A stretch of DNA of 64,000 nt, taken from the NCBI GenBank assembly GCA_016869025.1, contig VGFA01000003.1, positions 184,612-248,611 of the forward strand, read 5' to 3'. This DNA comes from Armatimonadota bacterium (GTDB taxonomy: Bacteria > Sysuimicrobiota > Sysuimicrobiia > Sysuimicrobiales > Humicultoraceae). This document shows, piece after piece, positions 1-8,184 of the stretch (positions are counted from its first letter, which is position 1; every line of letters begins with the position of its first letter). The translations under genes were made by a program, and so were the position numbers. A model generated the notes under the pieces. It worked only from the letters and a program-made list of their open reading frames with translations, was not told where the DNA came from and searched no databases.

Positions 1-438
1 GCCGTCTGGCATCGCCTGGCGACGCTCGCAGATTCTCGCCTCGAGCCGTGCGAGCACGGACCCGCCGGTAAGCCGGGGCTCACCCTCGGGCGTCCGGTGG
101 AAGCAGGACCGCTGCCCCGTGTGACAGGCCGGGCCCTGGGGGATAACCTGGGCGAGGAGGGCGTCACCGTCGCAGTCCAGACGCAACTCCACCAGGCGCT
201 GCGTGTTCCCGGAGATCTCGCCCTTGTGCCACAACGCTTGGCGCGACCGGCTCCAGAACCACATCTCGCCAGCGGCCCGGGTGCGGGCGTAGGCGTCGCG
301 GTTCATCCACGCCATTGTCAGGACCTCGCCCGAGCTCGCGTCCTGCACGATGACCGGCAGCAGCCCGTCCGTCCAGTCAATCGGTATCTCAGCCGGGATC
401 GGCGGCGCCTCGTCGCTCACCTGGGTACCCTCCCCCAT
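1..438 (-). CDS. hisI: Phosphoribosyl-AMP cyclohydrolase, probably bifunctional HisIE (partial, runs off left edge)
   Basis: Reading the minus strand from an ATG at 438 gives an uninterrupted frame to the window edge. It holds the cyclohydrolase hallmarks: [27 protein letters not shown], the LDCDGD metal-binding stretch and [12 protein letters not shown]. HisI opens the ring of phosphoribosyl-AMP in histidine synthesis. After the HisI domain the frame continues into [17 protein letters not shown], which resembles the start of the HisE (phosphoribosyl-ATP pyrophosphatase) domain. A HisIE fusion is therefore likely, but only its first residues are inside the window. The start overlaps the hisF stop as TGATG, so the gene is the last visible member of the his operon. 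Confidence 0.9.
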   Translation of the reverse strand, partial: MGEGTQVSDEAPPIPAEIPIDWTDGLLPVIVQDASSGEVLTMAWMNRDAYARTRAAGEMWFWSRSRQALWHKGEISGNTQRLVELRLDCDGDALLAQVIPQGPACHTGQRSCFHRTPEGEPRLTGGSVLARLEARICERRQAMPDG

Positions 439-1229
439 CATTCACGCACCCCACCCTCCGTCCCGAACCGCACCGGAACGCCGGCGGCGGCCAGCGCCCG
501 CTTCACCACCGGAATCGGATACCGGTCGTAATGGAAGATCGACGCGGCCAGCGCCGCATCAGCACACCCCGCGGTCAGCACCTCGACCAGGTGCGCGGGT
601 ACCCCGGCGCCGCCGGACGCGATCACCGGGACGCCAACGGCCGCCGCCACGCTGCGCGTCAGTTCCAGGTCGTACCCCCGGGTGGTCCCGTCCCGATCCA
701 CGCTCGTCAGCAATATCTCACCGGCGCCGAGCCGCACGGCCTCGATGGCCCAATCCACCGCGTCGAGCCCTGTGGGCCGGCGGCCGCCGTGGGTCATGAC
801 CTCGTAAGTACCGGCCCTGACGTCTCTGCGCCTGGCATCCATCGCCACGACCACGCACTGGCTGCCGAAGCGGCTGGCGGCCTCCGCGATCAGGGCCGGC
901 CGAGCCACGGCCGCGGTGTTGAGGGCAACCTTGTCGGCTCCGGCCAGCAGCAGGTCTCTAATGTCGGTCACGCCGCGCACGCCACCGCCCACGGTAAGCG
1001 GTATGAAAACCTCGGCGGCGGTGCGCGCTACCGCGTCCAACAGGATTCCCCGGTCCTCGACCGAGGCCCTGATGTCCAGGTACACCAGCTCGTCGGCGCC
1101 GTCGCGGTCGTAGCGGACCGCCAGCGCAACCGGATCACCGGCGTCGCGGAGATCCACGAAGGCGCGGCCCTTCACCACGCGGCCTGCCTGCACGTCCAGG
1201 CACGGGATAACCCGCCTGGCCAGCATCAC
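438..1229 (-). CDS. hisF: Imidazole glycerol phosphate synthase cyclase subunit HisF
   Basis: About 263 residues, normal for HisF. It starts [19 protein letters not shown], the conserved first beta strand of this (beta/alpha)8 barrel with the catalytic Asp in CLDV. The second catalytic Asp is in [15 protein letters not shown]. HisF uses ammonia made by HisH to form imidazole glycerol phosphate and AICAR from PRFAR. The frame can start at a GTG (1229, GTGA overlap with hisA) or at the next codon, ATG (1226, TGATG overlap). Either way it is coupled to hisA upstream and to hisI downstream. Confidence 0.97.
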   Translation of the reverse strand: MMLARRVIPCLDVQAGRVVKGRAFVDLRDAGDPVALAVRYDRDGADELVYLDIRASVEDRGILLDAVARTAAEVFIPLTVGGGVRGVTDIRDLLLAGADKVALNTAAVARPALIAEAASRFGSQCVVVAMDARRRDVRAGTYEVMTHGGRRPTGLDAVDWAIEAVRLGAGEILLTSVDRDGTTRGYDLELTRSVAAAVGVPVIASGGAGVPAHLVEVLTAGCADAALAASIFHYDRYPIPVVKRALAAAGVPVRFGTEGGVRE

Positions 1230-1975
1230 CCTGCGCCGACCGCGGCGACTACTGCCTCCGCCAGGGTGAACCGCCCGTCGTAGAAAGCCCGGCCCACGAT
1301 GGCGCCTTCTGCGCCCGCGGCGGCCGTCGCGCGGAGGTGGTCGAGCGTCGAGATCCCTCCTGAGAGGACCACGGGCACTCGCGACGCTGCCATGACGGCC
1401 GACAGTCCGCTCATGTTGGGACCGGCCAGCATGCCGTCACTGGCCACGTCGGTATAGACGAACCTGCTCACACCCGCGGCCGCCAAGCGGCGGGCCGTCT
1501 CGACGACCGACGCCCCGGAGGCGTGCTGCCACCCCTCGGTGACAACCACACCGTCGCGCGCGTCCAGCGCCACCACGATCCGGTCGGTGAAGCGCGCCAG
1601 CGCCTCCGCGAGCAGCCCGCCGACTGGGGCTGCAGCAACGAGATCCGAGGCACCGAGGGCCGCGGTGCCGAGGACCGCACGGGCGGCACCGGCCTCAAAC
1701 GCCAGATCGAGATCGGCCATCGTGCGCAGGCCGCCCCCGATCTGGACGGGGATCCCAACGCCGCCGCAGATTCGACCCACCAGGTCGAGGTGGCACGGCC
1801 GGCCCGTGAACGCGCCGTCGAGGTCCACGAGGTGCAGCCAGCGCGCGCCCTCGGCCTCCCAGCGCCGAGCCAGACCCACCGGGTCATCTGCCACCACGAT
1901 CTGCCGCGCCGGGTCGCCCTGCTGCAGGCGAACCGCGCGGCCGGCCAGCAGATCAATCGCGGGATACACGGTCAT
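1226..1975 (-). CDS. hisA: ProFAR isomerase HisA
   Basis: A 249-residue barrel protein starting [20 protein letters not shown], the usual HisA N-terminus with the catalytic Asp in AIDL. The second half has [14 protein letters not shown], which carries the general acid Asp, and a phosphate-binding VVLSGGIST loop. It isomerises ProFAR to PRFAR, the substrate of HisF-HisH. Its start is one base downstream of the hisH stop and its end overlaps hisF, so it lies inside a tightly packed operon. Confidence 0.97.
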   Translation of the reverse strand: MTVYPAIDLLAGRAVRLQQGDPARQIVVADDPVGLARRWEAEGARWLHLVDLDGAFTGRPCHLDLVGRICGGVGIPVQIGGGLRTMADLDLAFEAGAARAVLGTAALGASDLVAAAPVGGLLAEALARFTDRIVVALDARDGVVVTEGWQHASGASVVETARRLAAAGVSRFVYTDVASDGMLAGPNMSGLSAVMAASRVPVVLSGGISTLDHLRATAAAGAEGAIVGRAFYDGRFTLAEAVVAAVGAG

Positions 1976-1976
1976 C

Positions 1977-2600
1977 TCATCCCGCCCGCCGCGCTGTCAG
2001 GATGGCCAGCAGGTTGTGCAGGATCTGCGCGCCCAGCCGGCTGCTCTTTTCGGGATGAAACTGCAGTCCCCAAACGGCTCCACTGCGCACGATCGCGGGG
2101 AACCAAGCACCGTAGAATGCCTCCGCAACAACCACGCTTGCGTCGGCAGGCGCCGCCACGTACGAGTGCACGAAGTAGAAGTGAGCCAGCTCAGGCAGTC
2201 CAAGCAGGATCGGATCCTCGGCGCGCGGCCGCAGGGTGTTCCAGCCCATGTGGGGGACCTTCACGCCCGACGGCAAGCGACGCACCTCACCGGCGAGCAG
2301 GCCCAGCCCGGTCGCGCCGCTGCCCTCCTCACTGCGGTCGAAGAGGAGCTGCATTCCCAGGCAGATCCCGATCAGCGGTATGCCGCTACCGGCAGCCGCG
2401 CGCAGCGGTTCCACCAGACCGGCCGCGGACAACGCGGCCATCGCAGGCGGGAACGCGCCGACGCCAGGCACGACGATCGCCTGCGCGTCCCGCAGCCCTT
2501 CGGGTTCTGAAACCACGACCGGTGCTGCGCCGGTTGCCTCCAGCGCCCGATGGGCGCTCCGGAGGTTACCGGCCCCGTAGTCAATCAGCGCAACTCGCAT
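1977..2600 (-). CDS. hisH: Imidazole glycerol phosphate synthase glutamine amidotransferase subunit HisH
   Basis: A 207-residue class I glutamine amidotransferase. It shows DYGAGNLRS at the N-terminus, the nucleophile Cys in GICLGMQLLF near residue 80 and the catalytic His-x-Glu in LQFHPEKS near residue 185. It hydrolyses glutamine and passes ammonia to HisF. It lies 24 bases downstream of hisB and one base upstream of hisA. Confidence 0.97.
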   Translation of the reverse strand: MRVALIDYGAGNLRSAHRALEATGAAPVVVSEPEGLRDAQAIVVPGVGAFPPAMAALSAAGLVEPLRAAAGSGIPLIGICLGMQLLFDRSEEGSGATGLGLLAGEVRRLPSGVKVPHMGWNTLRPRAEDPILLGLPELAHFYFVHSYVAAPADASVVVAEAFYGAWFPAIVRSGAVWGLQFHPEKSSRLGAQILHNLLAILTARRAG

Positions 2601-2624
2601 CCCGTGCCAATGCCCCCTGATGGC

Positions 2625-3206
2625 TTACAGGATGCCCTTCGTGGAAGGAACGCCCTGGCCAACAACCGCCGCTGCCCGGCCGAGAACCACGCCAAGCGCC
2701 TTGAACACCGCCTCCGCGATGTGGTGCGTGTTCCGGCCGCGGACCAGATCCACGTGCAGCGTCACCGCGGCGTGGGCCGCGAACGCCCTCAACGCCTCCT
2801 CGACCAGATCCACGGAGAAACTCCCCACACGGCTGGCGGGAAACGCCACGTCGAACTGCACAAATGGCCGGCCGGAGATGTCGAGCGCCACCAGCACCAG
2901 GGCCTCGTCCATCGGCAGGTGGATCGAGGCGTACCGGGCGATCCCCTCGCCGGTTCCCAGCGCCTGTCGGAACGCCTGACCGAACACGATGGCCGAGTCC
3001 TCGACGGTGTGGTGAGGGTCCACCTCGAGATCTCCGGACGCTCGCAGGTCCAGGTCAAACCCCGCATGCCGGGCCATCGCGGCCAGCAGGTGATCAAAGA
3101 ACGGCACGCCGGTCTCGAGCGCGGCCCGCCCGCTCCCGTCGAGCGTCAGTTCGGCGGTAACCCGGGTCTCGGCGGTCGCCCGCTCAACCACAGCCGTCCT
3201 GTTCAT
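2625..3206 (-). CDS. hisB: Imidazoleglycerol-phosphate dehydratase HisB
   Basis: The ATG at 3206 (MNRTAVVERATAETRV) gives 193 residues, typical for monofunctional IGPD. It overlaps the hisC stop as ATGA; the frame is open further upstream but that stretch is not family-like. Metal-binding motifs of the family are visible: FFDHLLAAMARHAG, DPHHTVEDS and, near the end, NTHHIAEAVFKA. There is no phosphatase domain, so histidinol-phosphate phosphatase must be encoded elsewhere. It converts imidazole glycerol phosphate to imidazole acetol phosphate. Confidence 0.96.
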   Translation of the reverse strand: MNRTAVVERATAETRVTAELTLDGSGRAALETGVPFFDHLLAAMARHAGFDLDLRASGDLEVDPHHTVEDSAIVFGQAFRQALGTGEGIARYASIHLPMDEALVLVALDISGRPFVQFDVAFPASRVGSFSVDLVEEALRAFAAHAAVTLHVDLVRGRNTHHIAEAVFKALGVVLGRAAAVVGQGVPSTKGIL

Positions 3207-4315
3207 GGTCCCCCCTTCAGCACGTCGGCCAGCGCTCCCAGAAACCGGTCGTTGTCGGCGCGCGTCCCGATGGAGACGCGCAGGCACGCGGCCAAGCCCG
3301 GGGCCGCCGAGACGTCGCGCACCAGGATCCCGAGCCCGGCCAGTCCGCGGTGGACCTCCCCCGGCGGTCGCCCGGGCTCGAACAGCAGGAAGTTGGTCTC
3401 GCTTGGATAGACGCGGGCGCCCATCGCCAACAGGGCGCGACCGATTCGATCACGCTCGGCGACAATCGCCCGCACTCGCGACGCGGCTACGTCGCGGCGC
3501 GCGGCGAGGACTGGCACCGCCACCTGAGCAAAGACGTTGACGTTGTACGGCGGCAGCACTTTGAGTAGCTCCGCGACCAGCGGCGCCTGAGCCGTGATCC
3601 ACCCCACGCGCAGCCCGGCCCCGGCCAACGCCTTGCTGAAGGTCCGCACTACCAACAGGTGTGGGTGGGCATGCACGGACTCAAGCCAGGAGGTCTTCGC
3701 GAACTCCCAGTACGCCTCGTCAAGCACGACCGCGCAGGGCGCGTCGTCCATCACCGCGGCGACCGCGTCCGGGGCCAGCGCGTTGCCGGTTGGGTTGTTG
3801 GGCGAGGCCAGGTAGATCGCCCCGGCGCGGTGGGCACGCGCGGCCCGCAGCACGGCGCCGGCGTCGAGCTCGAACCCCGGTCCCAGTGGCACCTGGGCCA
3901 CGCGCGCGCCGGAGGCAACCGCCAGGATCGCGGCCATCGAGTAGGTCGGTGACGTCATCACCACCGTGCCACCCGCGGCGAACGCGGCGAATGCTGCCCC
4001 CAACGCCTCGTTGGATCCTGCGGTGGCCGCGACCATCTCCGGCGGTGTGCCCTGCATCCGGCCCAGGGCGGCGCAGACCGCATCGGCCCTCGCAGCCGGA
4101 TACCGGTGCCAGGGAAGGGTCGCCAGGCGGTTGGCGATCTCGCGCTTGAGGTCCTCGGGCCAGTCATCGGGCGCCTCGTTCTGGTGCAGGCGCACCGGCT
4201 TCCCGGCAGGGACCGCTTGGGTGACCAGGCCGTAGGCGTGCAAGTTCCGGATCTCGGGACGCACGCAGGCCACGCCCCGGTCGGGCATCTTGGACGGAGC
4301 GCCGGTGGTCGTCAT
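3203..4315 (-). CDS. hisC: Histidinol-phosphate aminotransferase HisC
   Basis: A PLP-dependent class I/II aminotransferase of 370 residues. The chosen ATG at 4315 overlaps the hisD stop as ATGA; the frame stays open upstream but that part overlaps hisD and looks spurious. Visible features are RLHQNEAPDDWP near the N-terminus, SPNNPTGNAL, VLDEAYWEF and the PLP-lysine region VRTFSKALAGAGLRVGW. It converts imidazole acetol phosphate to histidinol phosphate. Confidence 0.96.
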   Translation of the reverse strand: MTTTGAPSKMPDRGVACVRPEIRNLHAYGLVTQAVPAGKPVRLHQNEAPDDWPEDLKREIANRLATLPWHRYPAARADAVCAALGRMQGTPPEMVAATAGSNEALGAAFAAFAAGGTVVMTSPTYSMAAILAVASGARVAQVPLGPGFELDAGAVLRAARAHRAGAIYLASPNNPTGNALAPDAVAAVMDDAPCAVVLDEAYWEFAKTSWLESVHAHPHLLVVRTFSKALAGAGLRVGWITAQAPLVAELLKVLPPYNVNVFAQVAVPVLAARRDVAASRVRAIVAERDRIGRALLAMGARVYPSETNFLLFEPGRPPGEVHRGLAGLGILVRDVSAAPGLAACLRVSIGTRADNDRFLGALADVLKGGP

Positions 4316-5643
4316 GCGAGGTGCGGCTCCCGGTGCGTGATCGCCTGCACATGAGCGGGAAACCCCTCGTACCAGCCCAGGCGCGATGCAACCGGCGCGA
4401 CCGCGCGCAGGCCGTCGAGCGTCAGGCCGGCGATCGCGGTGGCCTTCAGGAACGACAGCACCGTTATCCCTGAAGCCGCCAGGGCCGCGCCCCCGGTCGG
4501 CAGGGCGGCCGGGGTGCCGATGGCGTAGTTGGCCGCGGCAAACGGCGTGCACTGCCCAAGCAAAATCTCTCCGGCATGGCGCACGCGTCCGGCGACGGCG
4601 AGCGGATCGGCAACGGCGAGCTGCAGGTGCTCCGGAGCATAGGAGTTGATCCAGGCGAGCGCCTCGTCGAGGTCTGCGGCCAGGAACAGCCCGCCAAGAT
4701 CGGTAAGCGCTGTCAGAGCGTAAGAGCGTCGGGGCTCGGGCAGCCGGTCCAGGTACTGAGGCAGTAGGCCGGCAACCGCGTTGGCCAGGCCGGCGTCCGT
4801 GGCTACCAGCATGACCGCGGAGTCCGCGCCGTGTTCCGCCTCGGTGAGCAGGTCCACCACCACCGAGGCAGGATCGGCAGTGGCATCCGCTAGTACGATC
4901 GCCTCGCTGGGTCCGAGCGCGACCAGCGGCGTCGCCCCAAAGACGGCAGAGGCCTGCTGCACCGCGGCGATCACCGGGCTACCCGGCCCGCCCACCAGTT
5001 GGGTCCGGGGGATCGTCCCGGTCCCCACGGCCAGCGCCGCGACCCCGGCGGCACCGTTGCAACGAAAGATCTGCCGGATCCCAAGAAGATCGGCCGCTGC
5101 CAACACGGCCGGATCGACGCTCCCATCCGGCCGGGGAGGTAGCACAACGGCGATCCGCTCGACGCCGGCCACAACCGCTGGTGTCCCCATGGCAATCATC
5201 ATAGACGGGAAGCTGCCCTTTCCCGACGGAACGTAGAGCCCGGCGGAGTGGCACGGCCGGTACTGGATGCCGGTCGTAATCCCATCCTCGAGCTGCACGG
5301 TCGTCATCTCAGGCGGCAGAAGCCACTCGTTGAAGCGCCGCACGCGGCCGATCGCGACCTCCAGCGCCTCCAGGAGGGTACCGCTCACCGCGTCGCGGGC
5401 GGCTTCGATCTCCGCGCTGCCAACGACAAACCCAGCGGGCGCCAGGTCCACGCCGTCCCAGCGAGCCGTGTACAGGGCAACGGCATCGTCGCCGCCGGCA
5501 ACCACGTCCTCGAGAACGCGGCAGGCATAGGCGCGCATCTCCGCGCCGAAGACCGCAGCCGCAGAGCGGCGCAGGCGCCGCCGGCGCTCGTCCGGCGGCA
5601 GGCTGCGCAGGTGTGTCACGGTCGGGCGGAATGGGCTAGACAC
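4312..5643 (-). CDS. hisD: Histidinol dehydrogenase HisD
   Basis: The best start is a GTG at 5643 (VSSPFRPTVTHLRSL), preceded by AGGGGGAG nine bases upstream and overlapping the hisG end by 8 bases. The in-frame ATG 57 bases upstream lies deep in hisG. The resulting 443 residues match the family. Typical motifs are YVPSGKGSFPSM, GPSEAIVLAD, EAEHGADSAVM and the terminal NYAIGTPAALPTGG with APEHLQL. It carries out the two-step oxidation of histidinol to histidine, the last step of the pathway. Confidence 0.95.
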   Translation of the reverse strand: MSSPFRPTVTHLRSLPPDERRRRLRRSAAAVFGAEMRAYACRVLEDVVAGGDDAVALYTARWDGVDLAPAGFVVGSAEIEAARDAVSGTLLEALEVAIGRVRRFNEWLLPPEMTTVQLEDGITTGIQYRPCHSAGLYVPSGKGSFPSMMIAMGTPAVVAGVERIAVVLPPRPDGSVDPAVLAAADLLGIRQIFRCNGAAGVAALAVGTGTIPRTQLVGGPGSPVIAAVQQASAVFGATPLVALGPSEAIVLADATADPASVVVDLLTEAEHGADSAVMLVATDAGLANAVAGLLPQYLDRLPEPRRSYALTALTDLGGLFLAADLDEALAWINSYAPEHLQLAVADPLAVAGRVRHAGEILLGQCTPFAAANYAIGTPAALPTGGAALAASGITVLSFLKATAIAGLTLDGLRAVAPVASRLGWYEGFPAHVQAITHREPHLA

Positions 5644-6286
5644 GAACAGACGGCTCCCCCTCTGCCAGGTGGGCCCGCACGCGCTCGACCAGATCCGCAA
5701 CCCGTGGCGAGCGGCTGAGGCTGCTGCGGTTCACGACCAGGCGGGCGGTAGACCGCGCGATCTCCGCGACCTCCACGAGATGGTTGTCCCGCAGCGTTCG
5801 CCCGGTCACGACCAGGTCCACGACTCCGTCGGCCAGTCCCACAAGCGGCGCCAGCTCGACCGTACCGGAAACGACGACGACCTCCACCGGCCGGCCCGCG
5901 GCCTCGAAGTAGCGCGCGGTGAGGCGCGGGTACTGCGTGGCGATGCGCACCACGCGTCCCGGTTGCCACAGGCCCGCGGCGCGCGCCGCCGGCAGCGCCA
6001 CCACCGCCCGGCAGCCACCGAATCCCAGGTCGAGAAGTTCGTAGACATCACGAGCCTGCTCCAGGATCATGTCGCGGCCAACGATGCCCGCGTCCGCGGC
6101 GCCCTGCTCCACATAGGTCAACACATCGGCCGGCTTAACCGAAAGGATCCGCGCGCCGCCAGAGGTCTCCACCAGCAACCGCCGGTCCGCCGCGAGCCCA
6201 TCTGGCAGCAGACCGACCGTCCGAAGCAGCCGCTCCGCCCCGTCCCGAAGCCGGCCGGTCGGTACGGCGAGGGCGAGGGCCTTCAC
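5636..6286 (-). CDS. hisG: ATP phosphoribosyltransferase catalytic subunit HisG, short form
   Basis: With 216 residues this is the short HisG type that lacks the C-terminal regulatory domain and works with HisZ, encoded immediately upstream with an ATGA overlap. It begins LALAVPTGRLRDGAERLL. It contains DAGIVGRDMI and the phosphate-binding GTVELAPLVGLADGVVDLV loop. It commits ATP and PRPP to histidine synthesis. By analogy with other HisG-HisZ enzymes it is probably feedback-inhibited by histidine through HisZ. Confidence 0.95.
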   Translation of the reverse strand: MKALALAVPTGRLRDGAERLLRTVGLLPDGLAADRRLLVETSGGARILSVKPADVLTYVEQGAADAGIVGRDMILEQARDVYELLDLGFGGCRAVVALPAARAAGLWQPGRVVRIATQYPRLTARYFEAAGRPVEVVVVSGTVELAPLVGLADGVVDLVVTGRTLRDNHLVEVAEIARSTARLVVNRSSLSRSPRVADLVERVRAHLAEGEPSVRV

Positions 6287-7524
6287 GGCCGTGCCGCCAT
6301 GACCGCGCGGACGGCCTCGACAACCGTCTCACCCGTGGCCTCCTCCTCGCGGCTCCCGCAGAGCACGCGTAGGCCCCTACCGGCCACAACAGCGATGCAG
6401 AGCGCCTCTTCCGCAGCAGGAGCGTTTCCTACCGGGTCCACGACGGTCGGCATGCCCGCTTCACGAAGCCGGGCCGCCACCGCAACGGCCTTCGAGTAAC
6501 AGTCCCCCGCGTAGGCGACGACGATGGGAGCGGCGCAGCCGTCGGCCTCCGCCGCGACCTCGAGGATCCGCTCGACGCCCAGGGCGAACCCCGTCGCCGG
6601 GGCGGGATGCCCAAAGCCGGCCAGCAGGTCATCGTATCGCCCGCCCCCGAGGAGCGGCAGGCCGGAGTGAGGACCATGGGCCTCAAACACTACGCCGCTG
6701 TAGTAGTCGAAGTCCCGGATCAGACCCAGGTCCACCTCTACCTGGACCTCCGGCGCGTGGACCTCCACCGCCTCGAGTATCCTACCGAGCGCCTCCAGCG
6801 CCGCACGACCCTCTCCGTTCGTGACCAGCCCCGCCGCCCGCCCCAACGCGCCCGCGCCGCGCAGCGTCGGCAGCACGCGCAGCAGCTCGCGGGCCTGGCC
6901 TGGCAACGCCGTCGCGTCCAGGTCCGCGAAGGCCTTGCGGTAGAGCAGGTCGCGCGTGACATCAACCGCCGCTTCGGGCAAGGTGCTCATCACCCCGCGG
7001 AGGAATCCCGTGTGCCCCACGCCAATGACCGCGCCCGCAACGCCAGCAACCTTCAACGCCTCGGCGGCGAGGGCGATTACCTCGGCGTCGGCGCGCGGCC
7101 CGGCGGCGCCGATCAATTCCACCCCGGCCTGGATGAACTCCCTCTGGCGGCCTGACCCGCGCTCCTGCCCGCGAAACACCGGCGCCACATAGGACAGCCG
7201 CACCGGGACCCGGCCTGCCGGGAGCAGCCGGGTGGCCGCGAGCCGCGCCAGCGGCACGGTCATCTCCAGCCGCATCGCCAGCACCTCACCCCCGTTGTCC
7301 ACCAGCTTGAGCAGCCGGTCTCCGATCCCTGGCCCGGCCCCCCGCAGGAAAGTCTCGTAGAACTCGAGCGTCGGAGTGGCGACCTCGACATAGCCCCACC
7401 GCGCGAAGAGGGCGAGCAACCGCCCTTCCAGCCGCCGGCGGTTGGCGACCTCCGCGGCGGACTGATCGCGCATGCCAGCAGGCAAAGCGCGCCACCGCGG
7501 CCGCTCCCGTAAGCGGATCCTCAC
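6283..7524 (-). CDS. hisZ: ATP phosphoribosyltransferase regulatory subunit HisZ
   Basis: A 413-residue paralogue of histidyl-tRNA synthetase, with motif-2-like VRLSYVAPVFRGQERGSGRQREFIQAGVE split across the core and GGGRYDDLLAGFG. It lacks a normal HisRS anticodon-binding domain, and it lies directly upstream of a short-form hisG, which is diagnostic for HisZ. It starts with GTG at 7524, preceded by AAAGGAG eight bases upstream. First gene of the his operon after hisR. The palindrome at 7536-7551 overlaps its ribosome-binding region. Confidence 0.94.
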   Translation of the reverse strand: MRIRLRERPRWRALPAGMRDQSAAEVANRRRLEGRLLALFARWGYVEVATPTLEFYETFLRGAGPGIGDRLLKLVDNGGEVLAMRLEMTVPLARLAATRLLPAGRVPVRLSYVAPVFRGQERGSGRQREFIQAGVELIGAAGPRADAEVIALAAEALKVAGVAGAVIGVGHTGFLRGVMSTLPEAAVDVTRDLLYRKAFADLDATALPGQARELLRVLPTLRGAGALGRAAGLVTNGEGRAALEALGRILEAVEVHAPEVQVEVDLGLIRDFDYYSGVVFEAHGPHSGLPLLGGGRYDDLLAGFGHPAPATGFALGVERILEVAAEADGCAAPIVVAYAGDCYSKAVAVAARLREAGMPTVVDPVGNAPAAEEALCIAVVAGRGLRVLCGSREEEATGETVVEAVRAVMAARP

Positions 7525-7535
7525 TGACTTTACTC

Positions 7536-7551
7536 CTTTATCGCGATAAAG
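7536..7551. promoter_or_regulatory. Perfect 16-bp palindrome before hisZ, candidate HisR operator
   Basis: CTTTATCGCGATAAAG is a perfect inverted repeat between hisR and hisZ, and its right arm runs into the hisZ ribosome-binding site. A weak promoter (TTGAAC, 16 bases, GATAAA) would overlap it, and a TTGACA sits at the hisR stop codon. The TrpR-family HisR gene lies next to it, and HisR proteins have been predicted to control his genes in Gram-positive bacteria. Repression of hisZ-hisI at this site is therefore the simplest reading, but it is an inference. Confidence 0.6.
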
Positions 7552-7599
7552 CGATGAAGTTCAAAACGGAGTTACCCTAGCATGCCCTGCGGGGTGATG

Positions 7600-7923
7600 T
7601 CAAGCGCGACCGGTCCGGCCGAGACGCTCGAGGACAATACGGTAGCCGTCGGCGCCGTATTCGAGGAAACGGCGCACCCGGCTGATCGTCGCGCTGCTGG
7701 CGCCGGTGCGCCGGACGATCTCGTCGTAGGTATGCCCGGCCGCCAGGAGGCGGGCCACCTCCAAGCGGGACGCCATCGCCCTGATCTCTGACACGGTGCA
7801 GAGGTCCTCGAGGAAGCGGTAGCCCTCCTCCGACGTGCGCAGCGTGAGCACGGCGCGGCAGAGCTGGTCGGCCAGCGTATCGCGCAGCCGGGGATGCACG
7901 GTAGGTGCACGGCGGCGGCCCAT
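7600..7923 (-). CDS. hisR: TrpR-family repressor HisR/YerC-like
   Basis: About 107 residues from the ATG at 7923, preceded by GAGGAGG; a TTG 15 bases upstream is possible but has no good ribosome-binding site. The protein matches the YerC/YecD TrpR-like family, with LCTVSEIRAMASRLEVARLL followed by a helix-turn-helix, GHTYDEIVRRTGASSATISR. YerC homologues have been described as HisR, predicted regulators of histidine genes. Its position immediately upstream of hisZ fits. It may be co-transcribed with the tRNA-Gln gene 70 bases upstream, since no strong promoter is visible between them. Confidence 0.85.
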   Translation of the reverse strand: MGRRRAPTVHPRLRDTLADQLCRAVLTLRTSEEGYRFLEDLCTVSEIRAMASRLEVARLLAAGHTYDEIVRRTGASSATISRVRRFLEYGADGYRIVLERLGRTGRA

Positions 7924-7994
7924 GGCGCCTCCTCGCAAGGAGATGGACGATCGCCCTTTGGTTCGTCTGCCCGAGGCGGTTCCCTGCCGTGGGC

Positions 7995-8068
7995 TGGCTG
8001 GGGGAGGAGGATTCGAACCCCCGCTAACGGGTCCAGAGCCCGTCGTCCTACCGCTAGACGATCCCCCA
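7995..8068 (-). tRNA. tRNA-Gln (anticodon CTG)
   Basis: The minus strand folds as a full cloverleaf. The acceptor stem TGGGGGA pairs with TCCCCCA, starting with the U1-A72 pair usual for tRNA-Gln. The anticodon stem ACGGG/CCCGT encloses the loop CTCTGGA, so the anticodon is CUG. The T-arm carries GGTTCGAATCC. Discriminator G and an encoded CCA follow at 7998-7995. It lies divergent to glnS. Confidence 0.95.
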
Positions 8069-8111
8069 GCACGCGGATGCCGCGGGCGGACCGCGGCGCT
8101 TCACTCCCCTG

Positions 8112-8141
8112 ATTATAGTGAAGGGCTCGAAACAGGGTCAA
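8112..8141 (-). promoter_or_regulatory. Sigma-70-type promoter for tRNA-Gln
   Basis: On the minus strand, TTGACC (8141-8136) is separated by 18 bases from a perfect TATAAT (8117-8112), upstream of tRNA-Gln. A transcript from here would also cover hisR if it does not terminate. Confidence 0.75.
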
Positions 8142-8184
8142 GCATGGTGTATCCTGGGGCGCAGGAATCACCGCAGGAGTTGCC

